Source of the DNA: an uncultured Clostridia bacterium
GTDB taxonomy: Bacteria; Bacillota; Clostridia; TANB77; CAG-508
Direction: 5' to 3'
Length of the DNA: 64,000 nt
NCBI GenBank assembly: GCA_934149165.1
Contig: CAKPDY010000004.1
Coordinates: 1-64,000 of the forward strand
Under the pieces are notes generated by a model. The model had not been told where the DNA came from and made no database searches. It saw only the letters and a list, made by a program, of their open reading frames with translations. Of this stretch, positions 8,795-17,397 are shown one piece after another. Each line of letters opens with the position of its first letter. Position 1 is the stretch's first letter. A program made the position numbers and the translations under genes.

Positions 8795-8919
8795 TATTTT
8801 GGAGTGATAAATTTTTTCTAATATATATATTCCTTAATTTACCGCTTTTTCTTTTGTTTTATATATTAATTTTTACTTATATAAAACCGACTAGTTAGAC
8901 TATATTATAGTAAATGTTT

Positions 8920-9618
8920 TTATTCTTTTATTTCTTCAGATAACTTATTTATAGCTTTTGTTTCAATTCTGGATACATAAGAGCGAGAAATACCCAATAT
9001 ACTAGCAATTTGATTTTGAGTTTTTGGTTTTTTACCATCTAATCCAAATCTCATTTCTAATATTAATTTTTCTCGTTCTTTTAAAACTTCTTTCATTTTC
9101 TGATATAGTTTCTTTATTTTAAATTTTAAATCTACTATTTCTTCAATACTTTTTTCATCATTTTCAATTACTTCTTGTAATGAAACTGTATTATCATCTT
9201 TATCTTTTCCTATTGTATCTTCTAAATATACTTCAGCATTTAATTTTTTTATACTTCTAAGGTGCATAAGTACTTCATTTTCTATACATCTTGATACATA
9301 TGTTGCAAGACGTACACCTTTACCTGAATCAAAACTTTTTATACCTTTTATTAAACCTATAGTTCCAATAGATATTAAATCATCTTGTTCTATATTTGAC
9401 GTTCCATATTTTTTACATACATGTGCAACTAGTCTTAAATTTCTTTCTATTAAAATGTTTCTTGCTTCTTCATCTCCATTTTCGTATTTTTCTAAATATA
9501 TTTTTTCCTCTTCTGCAGTAAGAGGCTCTGGAAAAATGTTATTATTAGATATATAGCCTACAACAAATATAGCACTTTTTAAAAATGCTAAAAAACCTGA
9601 TATGTAAAGAGTTAACAT
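8920..9618 (-). CDS. sigK: RNA polymerase sigma-K factor precursor (pro-sigma-K)
   Basis: Seen: 232 residues from ATG 9618 with GGAGGT upstream. An N-terminal hydrophobic pro-sequence (MLTLYISGFLAFLKSAIFVV) precedes FPEPLTAEEE, as in known pro-sigma-K. Region 2 has RNLRLVAHVCKKYG, QDDLISIGTIGLIKG and ATYVSRCIENEVLMHLR. Region 4 ends with the HTH TQNQIASILGISRSYVSRIE. Family knowledge: sigma-K drives late mother-cell transcription after pro-sequence cleavage by SpoIVFB. The gene is intact, with no skin element. It follows the adhesin gene by 37 nt; whether it has its own sigma-E promoter is not clear from the gap. Its activator SpoIIID is the gene interrupted at 30-36 kb. Confidence 0.95.
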   Translation of the reverse strand: MLTLYISGFLAFLKSAIFVVGYISNNNIFPEPLTAEEEKIYLEKYENGDEEARNILIERNLRLVAHVCKKYGTSNIEQDDLISIGTIGLIKGIKSFDSGKGVRLATYVSRCIENEVLMHLRSIKKLNAEVYLEDTIGKDKDDNTVSLQEVIENDEKSIEEIVDLKFKIKKLYQKMKEVLKEREKLILEMRFGLDGKKPKTQNQIASILGISRSYVSRIETKAINKLSEEIKE

Positions 9619-9655
9619 ATATTTACCTCCAATTCAATCTATAATAAATATATGT

Positions 9656-11683
9656 TTATTTTTGTTTTTTGTGCATGACCCTTTTTATTAAATATTTTTT
9701 TATTATATATACTATACAATATATACCCAACATTAATAAATTTAATCCTATATATTGTTTAATTATTATCGTGTTACTTCCAGTTTTAGGCAATTCTTTT
9801 TCTACAACTATTTCTTTTTGTTTATTTTCTTTTTGAGGTTTCTCAACTTTTGGTGTATCTTTTTCTTCTGGTATTTTTTCCTCTTTTGGTTGTTTTTCAT
9901 TTTTTACGGTAATTACATTTGTCTTATCTTCTTCTACTATAATTTTTATTTTTTCATTATTGTTAATATATCCTTCTATAGTATTTTCTTCTACTATAGT
10001 ATATTTTCCTACAATCAAATCTTTCCATATTATTTCCCCGTTTTTATTTGTTATATCTGTTTTTATTATTTGATTGTTTTCATTAATTAGTTTAAATTTT
10101 ACACCTTCTAATTTTATATTTTCATCATTTTTGTCTACTTTAATAATTTTAATATTTCCCTTTTGTAGTTCGTTTTTTATTACAATTTCTTTTGTTTCTT
10201 TATCTTTTAATTCTACAACTATTTCATCATTAATAAGTTTATATTTTTCTTTTGTTTCTACCTCTTTTATAGTATATTTTCCTACTACTAAATCATTAAA
10301 TATTATCTCTCCATTTTTATCGGTAATTCCTTCTTTTTCAATTTTTCCTTTATTATTTATAATTTGAAATTTTATGCCTTCTAATTTTACATTTTCATTG
10401 TCTTTGTCTACTTTAATAATTTTAATATTTCCTTTTTGTAGTTCATTTGGTATATCTATCTGTTTTATTTCATTAAATCCTAATTTAACATCAAATTGTG
10501 TATTGTTGATTCTATACCCATCTTTAGCTTCTGTTTCCTTTATTTTTAAATTTCCTTGATATTGGTTAGCTAATATTATTTGTCCATTTTTATCTGTTAT
10601 ATAACTATTTGTTTTACCTTTACTATTTGTTATTTCAAATTTTACACCTTCAATTGGATTTTTTGTTTCAGAATCAAATTTATTTATAATTAATTTAGAT
10701 TTATTTGAATTTATATATATGTCTGTATTAGCATATACTTCTGAATATAGATTACTACATAATGCATAATCTTGATACCCATTTAATAAAGAACTTGAAT
10801 AATATATTGGATAATTTTTTTGCTTTGCTTTTATTGAAATTCTAGCATTAATGTCAGAATAAATTTTATCTTGCGGAATCATTATTTTAAAATTTTCTCC
10901 TTTTTTAAAATCAGCTTTTTTGTTACCATTTAAATCTGTGACAAATGAACCTTCTGGAAATTTTTCAAAATTAACTATTTTATATTCCGAGATTTCTGAT
11001 GAAGATTCAATTTTAAATACTTGAGAATAATAATTTTCTTTATCTTTTGAAAATTCTGATACCTTTACTATGGAAATATTTAATAAATCACCTCTTTTTT
11101 CTGTTCCATTAAGTCCTATATTGATTAAATTATACATTGCATTTAATGTTTTTGTTCCTCTTCTTTGTATATCTTCTAAATTCTCTCCATTGATAGAAAA
11201 TTTTCCAGGTGAATATAAATTTTTAGTTTGTTCTAATGTATATCCTCTTAATACACAATTTATAGCTTGCATTGTAGCAAAATATGCATCATCTTCTGTT
11301 TCTACACCTAATTCATTTAGTGTTTTATAAGGATATCCATTTTTCATAATTCTCCATATTTTATCATTATTTAATAACTCTTTTACTTTAACTTGATATG
11401 TTTCTTTTTCTCCTGATACATATCCTACTCCTGGTAACCCAGGAGATAAACAATATGCTATATATTTTTGACCATCAACATCTGTATAAAATGTTTGATT
11501 ATAAGTTAAATATATCCATTTACTTCCATCCCATTTTTGTACACAATAATATCCCTTTTTTCCTCTTTCTAATTTTTTTGTTTCATCTATATTTGTTGCA
11601 TTTACATTTTTTATACATAATAATAATTGTAAAAATACTATTATTATTGCAAATATTGTTTTTAATATTTTACTTTTTTTCAT
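9656..11683 (-). CDS. Thioester-domain adhesin with Cna-B repeats and LPKTG anchor
   Basis: Seen: 675 residues. A signal peptide (1-29) is followed by an N-terminal domain with Cys78 in AYCLSPG and Gln139 in ATMQAIN, the pair expected to form an internal thioester (TQxA-type domain). Three Cna-B/SpaA-like beta domains follow from about 325 to 600, each with an E(G)VKF start and GKYTIKE-type strand. Then come a Lys/Glu/Pro-rich stalk, LPKTG at 631-635, a membrane segment and a basic tail. Family knowledge: thioester adhesins covalently capture host amines, and Cna-B domains often carry isopeptide bonds. The upstream sortase gene ends 22 nt away, so the pair forms an operon. Likely wall-anchored and surface exposed. 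Confidence 0.9.
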   Translation of the reverse strand: MKKSKILKTIFAIIIVFLQLLLCIKNVNATNIDETKKLERGKKGYYCVQKWDGSKWIYLTYNQTFYTDVDGQKYIAYCLSPGLPGVGYVSGEKETYQVKVKELLNNDKIWRIMKNGYPYKTLNELGVETEDDAYFATMQAINCVLRGYTLEQTKNLYSPGKFSINGENLEDIQRRGTKTLNAMYNLINIGLNGTEKRGDLLNISIVKVSEFSKDKENYYSQVFKIESSSEISEYKIVNFEKFPEGSFVTDLNGNKKADFKKGENFKIMIPQDKIYSDINARISIKAKQKNYPIYYSSSLLNGYQDYALCSNLYSEVYANTDIYINSNKSKLIINKFDSETKNPIEGVKFEITNSKGKTNSYITDKNGQIILANQYQGNLKIKETEAKDGYRINNTQFDVKLGFNEIKQIDIPNELQKGNIKIIKVDKDNENVKLEGIKFQIINNKGKIEKEGITDKNGEIIFNDLVVGKYTIKEVETKEKYKLINDEIVVELKDKETKEIVIKNELQKGNIKIIKVDKNDENIKLEGVKFKLINENNQIIKTDITNKNGEIIWKDLIVGKYTIVEENTIEGYINNNEKIKIIVEEDKTNVITVKNEKQPKEEKIPEEKDTPKVEKPQKENKQKEIVVEKELPKTGSNTIIIKQYIGLNLLMLGIYCIVYIIKKYLIKRVMHKKQK

Positions 11684-11705
11684 AAATTTTACATCCTTTC
11701 TAAAA

Positions 11706-12365
11706 TTAACTTTCTTTTACTTCTACTCCTCTAACACACAATCTATAATTTTGTTGACCATTTATACATGTTATAAGTGTTATTGTATTTTCTACATTTT
11801 TGTTAATATTTTCTATTTTGTTTACCATAGACCAATCTGTACTTTTTATTTTACATATGTTTTGGATTTTGTATGTTTTTTTACCTAATTTAGTAATATA
11901 TATTATTTCATCATCTTTACTCAATATATTTATATTTTTAAAATAATGAGCATTTGTACCTCCATTATGTGATGCTAGTGATACATTTCCATTCCAATAA
12001 TCACTTTCTATAAAATGACCTACTGATGTTTTCATTACTTCTTGTGTTGTTCCTTCTTTAATCGGAGCTTCTATATTTAATTTTGGTATTTTTAAAATTC
12101 CTATAATTTCATTTTGTAATATAATATTTTCTTGTATGTCATTTTCAAAATTATTAATCACCTGAATATTGTTATTTTCTGATGTTTTTTCTAAATTTTG
12201 ACTGTTTTCTATTTTTTTATTATCTTCCAACAGATTATACGCTATTTTCAACGTTTTTTCTGATTCTCTTTTATTATTGCATAATTTATATACATTAAAT
12301 TCTATGTAACATACACTACATATTAAAATTGCAATAATTATTACAATGAAAATTATTTTTTTCAA
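11706..12365 (-). CDS. Sortase (class D-like)
   Basis: Seen: 219 residues from a TTG start (12365) 6 nt after GGGAGGTG; no ATG fits. An N-terminal membrane segment is at 4-20, an Asn/Glu-rich linker at 45-80, and the catalytic domain from about 86. His133 (LASHNGG), Cys200 (TLITC) and Arg208 (NYRLCVRG) form the sortase triad. Family knowledge: sortases cleave LPxTG-type signals and transfer proteins to the wall or to pilin. It is the first gene of the operon with the LPKTG adhesin, its likely substrate. The short form without a C-terminal membrane segment and the TLITC motif fit class D better than class C; I am moderately sure of the class. Confidence 0.88.
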   Translation of the reverse strand: MKKIIFIVIIIAILICSVCYIEFNVYKLCNNKRESEKTLKIAYNLLEDNKKIENSQNLEKTSENNNIQVINNFENDIQENIILQNEIIGILKIPKLNIEAPIKEGTTQEVMKTSVGHFIESDYWNGNVSLASHNGGTNAHYFKNINILSKDDEIIYITKLGKKTYKIQNICKIKSTDWSMVNKIENINKNVENTITLITCINGQQNYRLCVRGVEVKES

Positions 12366-12573
12366 TTTTCACCTCCCTATATATTTAATTTTTGTTTTTT
12401 TGAATTTTTTAAGAATTAAAATTTTTGAATTTCAGTTTTTAATCTACCGAAATTTAAAACTATTTAAGAAATTTTATAATTTGATAAAAATCTATATAGA
12501 TATTTGATATACCAATAATAACATTTTTATTAATTTGAGTCAAGAAAAATCGCTCGACAAATTTCGACACAAG

Positions 12574-12600
12574 TTACAATTTAACACTTTTTATTATAGA
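12574..12600 (-). repeat. Shared upstream motif, copy A
   Basis: Minus-strand AAAAAGTGTTAAATTGTAAC within 12574-12600. Copies B (23318-23345) and C (56577-56605) share the core AAAAGTGTTAAAYTG. It lies about 30-40 bp upstream of a strong -35. Confidence 0.6.
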
Positions 12601-12668
12601 GTAATTAAATACATAAATATTCTTCTATATAGGCTTTTCTTAACAACATGACTGTCACCATATCTAAA

Positions 12669-12704
12669 AGCAAGAATTAAATATCTATTTTAATTCTTGC
12701 TCTT
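12669..12704. terminator. Terminator hairpin after the U32 gene
   Basis: AGCAAGAATTAA (12669-12680) and TTAATTCTTGCT (12690-12701) are perfect arms with a 9-nt loop. It separates the U32 operon from the sortase promoter. Confidence 0.7.
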
Positions 12705-12726
12705 TTAACATTTGATATAAGTACAT

Positions 12727-13956
12727 TTATTTTTTTCTTCTGATAATCCAGCCATCTTTACATTCAATTGGTAATTTCATTTTTACACATTGACCAGCTC
12801 TTCCAGGATTAATATAATCTATCTCTTCGTCTGTATCAAAATCCCATAATTTTTCGATTTTAAAATTTACAGTTTCTATATTATTTGGAACAATAATTTC
12901 CATTTCATCTCCAATTTTCAATTTATTTTTTATTTCAATAATTGATTTTTCATTATTATATTTAACAATTATTCCTCCAAATTCATAATTAGGGTTATAT
13001 TGTTTTCCTTCATATTCTTGAAAATCTTTATTATCTCTATCATTAAAATAAAAAGTAGTTAATCCCCTAGTTTTAGTTTTTTCAAGTTCTTTTAAATATT
13101 TACTATAATCATAATGTTGAGGATTTTCTATATATGCATCTATTGCATTTCTATATGCATTAACAACTGATGCTAAATAATATTGGGTTTTTAACCTTCC
13201 TTCTATTTTTAAACTATCAACACCCATTTGAATTATTTCTGGTATTTCTTTTATTAAGCATAAATCTTTTGACGAAAAAATATAAGTTCCTTTTTCATCA
13301 TGTTCAATAGGCATTAAATTACCTGGTTTATTATGTTCTTCAACATAAACATTATATGCCCATCTACAGCTTTGTGCACAATCTCCTAAATTAGCACTTC
13401 TTCCTGCTAAAAAGTCACTTAGAAAACATCTTCCAGAATATCCAAAACAAATAGCACCATGAATAAATATTTCTGTTTCCAATTCTTGTGGTGTTGTATT
13501 TATTATTTCTTTTATTTGATTTTTATGTAATTCCCTTCCTAAAATAACTCTTTTGGCACCATTTTTGTACCAAAAATTTGCTGTATGTCCACTAACAATA
13601 TTTGCTTGTGTGCTTATGTGAATAGGTATATTTGGAGCTTCTTTTTTTATTATTTCTACAACTCCACCATCTGCAACTATAATTGCATCTACTTTTAATT
13701 CTTCTAAGATTTTCAATTGCTTTTTTATTTCTTCATAATTTGTATCCCAAGCAAAAATATTTATTGCTGTATATACTTTTTTTCCTATTGAATGTGCATA
13801 TTTTATTGTTTTTACTAAGTCATCATCTTTCATTTCTGCCCTTGTTCTTAATGATAATGAAGATGTTCCTGCATATACTGCATCTGCTCCATATATAAAT
13901 GCTGTTTTTGCTTTTTCAAAAGACCCTGCTGGGGCTAGTAATTCTGGCTTTTTCAT
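12727..13956 (-). CDS. U32-family protein (tRNA hydroxylation / peptidase U32)
   Basis: Seen: 409 residues from ATG 13956, which starts KKPELLAPAGSFEKAKTAF directly; an in-frame GTG at 13968 is a possible alternative. The U32 signature is clear: ADAVYAG near residue 25, then FIHGAICFGYSGRCFLSDF and SANLGDCAQSCRWAY with the clustered cysteines, then SLKIEGRLKTQYY. Family knowledge: Bacillus YrrN/YrrO and E. coli TrhP of this family make 5-hydroxyuridine at tRNA position 34 from prephenate; related RlhA modifies 23S rRNA. Inference: an RNA-modifying enzyme rather than a protease. Downstream of the frameshifted radical SAM gene, possibly co-transcribed. Confidence 0.85.
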   Translation of the reverse strand: MKKPELLAPAGSFEKAKTAFIYGADAVYAGTSSLSLRTRAEMKDDDLVKTIKYAHSIGKKVYTAINIFAWDTNYEEIKKQLKILEELKVDAIIVADGGVVEIIKKEAPNIPIHISTQANIVSGHTANFWYKNGAKRVILGRELHKNQIKEIINTTPQELETEIFIHGAICFGYSGRCFLSDFLAGRSANLGDCAQSCRWAYNVYVEEHNKPGNLMPIEHDEKGTYIFSSKDLCLIKEIPEIIQMGVDSLKIEGRLKTQYYLASVVNAYRNAIDAYIENPQHYDYSKYLKELEKTKTRGLTTFYFNDRDNKDFQEYEGKQYNPNYEFGGIIVKYNNEKSIIEIKNKLKIGDEMEIIVPNNIETVNFKIEKLWDFDTDEEIDYINPGRAGQCVKMKLPIECKDGWIIRRKK

Positions 13957-14084
13957 ATTTTTTCTCACTTTCTTACTCTATTTTTTACATTATTTCTTAT
14001 TATAACATATTTTACTCTGTTTTTCCATATATTTGTATATATGTTTAAAATTTACCTGCTTTTATCTGGATAACTTTAAAAATA

Positions 14085-14970
14085 CTAAACTGTAACAAAC
14101 TTAGGAACATATTGTTGTTCATTTTCTTCTAAATCTTGCAAATACCCATTTTCTAACCCTAATAAATATATGTATTCTTCAATTTTTTTATATTCGCTTT
14201 TTGATAATTTTCTACATATTTTATCATCTTCTAATGCTTTAAAGCATGGAAAATATTGAGCCATAATACTTACATAGACATTTGATGGCAAATTATTTTT
14301 TATCCATTTTAAAATATTTTTACTATTCTGCAAATAATTTGGTAATATCAAATGTCTAATTATAACTCCCCTTTTTATAATACCATTTTCATCAAAAATG
14401 GGCTCACCTACTTGTTTATACATTTCTTGTATAGCTTTTGTAGCAACTTCAAAATAATTATTAATATTAGAATATTTTTTTGCTAGTTCATTTGAATAAT
14501 ATTTTAAATCTGGTAAATACACATCTATATATCCATTTAAATTTTTTATTGTTTTTACATTTTCATAACTATTTGTATTATAAATTATAGGTATATTTAG
14601 TCCTTTATGTTTTGCGATTTTTATTGCTTCTATTATTTGATATACATACATTGTTGGAGTTACTAAATTAATATTATGTGCTCCATTTTCTTGTTGTTGT
14701 ATAAAAATATCTGAAAGTTGATTTATAGTTACTTCCCAACCTTTTCCTAAATGACTTATTTCATAGTTTTGACAATATTTGCATTGCAAATTACAGTTTG
14801 AGAAAAAAATGGTTCCAGAACCATTTTTTCCGCTTATACATGGTTCTTCATATTTGTGTAAGGATACTAAAGCTATTTTAATTTTATTATTACTTCTACA
14901 TCTTCCAATTTCTCCGTTTTTCCCTATTTACATTACAATTATGTGGACATATATTACATTTTTCTAACAT
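14085..14970 (-). pseudogene. PflX-like radical SAM protein, frameshifted
   Basis: Seen: ATG 14970 with AAGGGAG upstream reads MLEKCNICPHNCNVNREK, then a one-base shift between about 14912 and 14924 is needed to continue GEIGRC and on through FSNCNLQCKYCQNYEISHLG to the stop at 14085. The radical SAM CxxxCxxC is complete only in the joined protein (about 295 residues); the 234-residue 3' frame beginning MQCKYC would lack the first cysteine. Family knowledge: COG1313/PflX-type proteins resemble pyruvate formate-lyase activases and carry the N-terminal CxxC region; their substrate is unknown. The shift is at GGGAAAAACGG, so a homopolymer sequencing error is possible. Confidence 0.8.
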
Positions 14971-14997
14971 ATTTATTACTCCCTTTAAAATTTACAA

Positions 14998-15471
14998 TTA
15001 TTCTTCTTCACAATTTTTTTTCATTTGCTCTATTATTTTTTCAGTTTGTTTTTCTTTGTTTTCAATCTTTTTATCGAAATAATTATTTATTTTATCAAAT
15101 AAATCTGGAACATAATCTAATATTTTATCTAACCCATTACAATGTTCTACAGGCATTAATCTAACAGTATTATTTTGAACTACAATGAATGCTATTGGTG
15201 AAATACTAGCTCCTGCTCCTGAGCCACCTCCAAATGGCAAATTATATTGTATTTCTTCATCATTATTCTGTTTTCTAGTATACCCCTGTAATGTTTCATC
15301 TTTAAATTCACTACCACCTGTTGCTAAACCAAAACCAACTTTTGATACTGGTATTATTGTAATATTTTCTGATATTTCCATTGGTTCACCTATTATAGTA
15401 TTTACATCTATCATACTTCTAATGCTCTCCATAGCAGTTAACATTAACCCTTCTATAGGATGGTCTTTCAT
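14998..15471 (-). CDS. gerW: GerW/YtfJ-family sporulation protein
   Basis: Seen: 157 residues from ATG 15471, chosen because AAAAGGGGTG lies 6 nt upstream; an earlier ATG at 15489 lacks a site. Motifs: HPIEGLMLTAMESIRSMIDV, TIIGEPMEISENITIIPVSK, VGFGLATGGSEF, and the glycine-rich FGGGSGAGASISPIAFIV. Family knowledge: YtfJ/GerW is made in the forespore and needed for normal germination in Bacillus. Its start overlaps the 3' end of the DUF2953 gene by 53 nt, indicating translational coupling. DUF2953-gerW adjacency is conserved in Firmicutes (ytfI-ytfJ). Confidence 0.93.
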   Translation of the reverse strand: MKDHPIEGLMLTAMESIRSMIDVNTIIGEPMEISENITIIPVSKVGFGLATGGSEFKDETLQGYTRKQNNDEEIQYNLPFGGGSGAGASISPIAFIVVQNNTVRLMPVEHCNGLDKILDYVPDLFDKINNYFDKKIENKEKQTEKIIEQMKKNCEEE

Positions 15472-16054
15472 TTTTACACCCCTTTTCATTTTTATTGTAA
15501 ATCATATACATATTAATAATATGTACTACTTTAATGCTAATTATACAATTTAATTTTATAAAAATTAAGTTTTGATTTTTATACATTGGGATAATTTTAA
15601 ATCTATGTTTTTTATAATCAAATTTTTTTGCTTTTCTACTTAATATATTTGAAATTATTGTAGAAATTATTGCTACTATATATGATGTAACTACAGCATC
15701 TTTTGTATCTAAATATATAATTAAATTTGTATTTTCTATATTGGTTTTTTTTAGAATTTCTGTTATGATGTATTTTATATTTTGAAATATCTTTTTATTC
15801 TTTATTTTAGCAATTTCTTTTTTTATTAATTTTTTCTTAGATTTATCTTCTATGATTGTATTTTTTATTTTTTTTGTAAATAATCTTATTTTTCCTAAAA
15901 AATATAATCCAACTTTCATTTCAATTACTGGTTTTAAATTATTACTAATATTTGTAAATTCAAAATTAGATATAATTATTTTAATTTCCGAAAATATTAA
16001 TAACAATAATGTTAAAACCAACATTATTACAAACATAGTAAAAAATAGTAACAT
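15419..16054 (-). CDS. DUF2953 membrane protein (YtfI-like)
   Basis: Seen: 211 residues. One strong N-terminal membrane segment (residues 1-22) is followed by a very Lys/Ile/Asn-rich region, ending in a short basic tail that overlaps gerW. The middle (SEIKIIISN, VGLYFLGKIRLF, TKDAVVTSYIVAIISTII) matches the DUF2953 layout only loosely; the assignment leans on its position directly before gerW. Family knowledge: DUF2953 (YtfI) is a partner of YtfJ with no known biochemical activity, thought to act in sporulation or germination. Likely anchored in the membrane with its main domain on one side. Confidence 0.7.
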   Translation of the reverse strand: MLLFFTMFVIMLVLTLLLLIFSEIKIIISNFEFTNISNNLKPVIEMKVGLYFLGKIRLFTKKIKNTIIEDKSKKKLIKKEIAKIKNKKIFQNIKYIITEILKKTNIENTNLIIYLDTKDAVVTSYIVAIISTIISNILSRKAKKFDYKKHRFKIIPMYKNQNLIFIKLNCIISIKVVHIINMYMIYNKNEKGCKNERPSYRRVNVNCYGEH

Positions 16055-16115
16055 AAATTGCTCCTCTTAATGTAAAATATATTTATATTACTATTTTTTC
16101 CGCTTCTTTATACAA

Positions 16116-16880
16116 TTATACTAAATTGTTATTTGTTTTATTTTTAGTTACAGTTATATCACCAAATAATTCTTCTTGTTGTGTTGATACTTTATTTCTT
16201 CTTGACATTTCTAAAAGACCGCTAAATGCTGTTACAACTTCATTTTTATTATGTTTTTTTATTGAAAATAATTTATTAAATACAAATTTTTTATTACGTA
16301 TTAATTCTCTATACATATCTTTTACTTTACTTCCAACTGTATATGTTTCAGTAATAGCTATTTTTTGAATATTTTTAGCATTTTTATTAATACGGTTTTT
16401 ATTTTTATTTATTATTTGTTCATATATTTCAGGAATTAGATTTTTATTATAGTCTTGTTCTAATTGCTGTTTAGGAAGTTCTATTACATCTGGTAATTTA
16501 AATATGCGTTTAGAAAAAATTTCATAATTTTCTTTTAATTTTTTACTTATTTCTTTGTATTTTTTATAATCTATAATTCTTTGTAATAGTTCTTCTTCTG
16601 TAAGTTCCTCTTCTTCTTCAACTTGTTTTGGAAGAAGTGTTTTAGATTTTAAGTATAATAATGTTGATGCCATTATTATAAATTCACTTGTTATTTCTAA
16701 ATTCATTTTTTCCATTTGGTTTATGTAGTCTATATATTGGTCTGTTATATCACTTATTTTTATTTCAAAAATATTTAATTTATTTTTTTCTATTAAATGA
16801 CATAATAAATCTAATGGTCCTTCAAAATTTTCTACTTTTATCTCATATTTGTTTGTTTCTAGTGTAAGCATGTTTTGCAT
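16116..16880 (-). CDS. scpA: Segregation and condensation protein A
   Basis: Seen: 254 residues; AAAGGAATG upstream of ATG 16880. The diagnostic start KVENFEGPLDLLCHLIEKNKL is followed by DITDQYIDYI, ITSEFIIMASTLLYLKSKTLLP and an acidic EEEEELTEEELLQRIIDYKKYK. Family knowledge: ScpA is the kleisin bridging the SMC heads and binding ScpB, acting in chromosome segregation. Odd: scpB, its usual downstream neighbour, is absent; DUF2953 and gerW follow instead. Either scpB is elsewhere or it has been lost. The C-terminal ScpA winged-helix region (LFSIKKHNKNEVVTAFSGLLEM) is present, so the protein looks complete. Confidence 0.93.
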   Translation of the reverse strand: MQNMLTLETNKYEIKVENFEGPLDLLCHLIEKNKLNIFEIKISDITDQYIDYINQMEKMNLEITSEFIIMASTLLYLKSKTLLPKQVEEEEELTEEELLQRIIDYKKYKEISKKLKENYEIFSKRIFKLPDVIELPKQQLEQDYNKNLIPEIYEQIINKNKNRINKNAKNIQKIAITETYTVGSKVKDMYRELIRNKKFVFNKLFSIKKHNKNEVVTAFSGLLEMSRRNKVSTQQEELFGDITVTKNKTNNNLV

Positions 16881-16939
16881 TATTTAACATTCCTTTCCTT
16901 GCTGTAAAACATATTTAAAATTTTTATTAGTCATATTTT

Positions 16940-17395
16940 TTACTTGGTTTGTAATGCTTTTTTTATTGAATCTTCTTTATATCCTTTTTTTAGTAAATAT
17001 CTTTTTATTTCATCTTTTTCCATTATATTTTGTTTCTTTTTTATTATTTTATATGCTGATTTTTCTTCATATTCTTCAAAAAAATCAATATTATTAGATA
17101 TATATTCATCTATTAAGTCATTTTTTATACCTTTAGAATATAATTTATATTTTATTTCTTTTATAGATAAATTTTTTAGATTTATATATTCACTTACAGC
17201 TCTTTCAATATAATTGTAATCGTTTATATATAAATTTTCTTTTAAGTCTTCTATTATATTTTCTAAAATATCTTTTTCAATTTCTTTAGAAAATTTTTGT
17301 ATTACTTCTTGTTCTGTTCTTTTTTTATATAAAACATATTTTAGAACTTTAGATTTCATTTTATCATATTTTTCAAATTCTTCTAATGAATACAT
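16940..17395 (-). CDS. recX: RecX regulatory protein
   Basis: Seen: 151 residues starting 2 nt after the recA stop. The RecX helical repeats are visible: YVLYKKRTEQEVIQKF, then LYINDYNYIERAVSEYI, NLSIKEIKYKLYSKGI, and the terminal repeat KDEIKRYLLKKGYKEDSI. Family knowledge: RecX binds RecA filaments and modulates strand exchange. Short compared with Bacillus RecX (~260 residues) but normal for Clostridia. Co-transcribed with recA, so presumably under the same damage control. A Lys-rich, near-neutral protein with no membrane segment. Confidence 0.85.
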   Translation of the reverse strand: MYSLEEFEKYDKMKSKVLKYVLYKKRTEQEVIQKFSKEIEKDILENIIEDLKENLYINDYNYIERAVSEYINLKNLSIKEIKYKLYSKGIKNDLIDEYISNNIDFFEEYEEKSAYKIIKKKQNIMEKDEIKRYLLKKGYKEDSIKKALQTK

Positions 17396-17397
17396 TT

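Larger units (their letters stand above)
12366..12726 (-). promoter_or_regulatory. Leader and promoter region of the sortase-adhesin operon
   Basis: Minus-strand promoter TTGACT (12538-12543), 17-bp spacer, TATTAT (12515-12520), giving a ~140-nt leader. Upstream, 12574-12600 carries the motif also found before rny and RNase J. No small frame with a ribosome binding site was seen. Confidence 0.75.

Noticed and set aside
9621..9655. Sigma-K or sigma-E promoter for sigK in the 37-nt gap
   Set aside because: CATATA-like sequence is present but the spacing does not fit either consensus well enough to call.
9755..11685. Plus-strand frames opposite the adhesin gene
   Set aside because: They are extremely Phe/Ile/Leu-rich shadows of the minus-strand repeats and lack ribosome binding sites.
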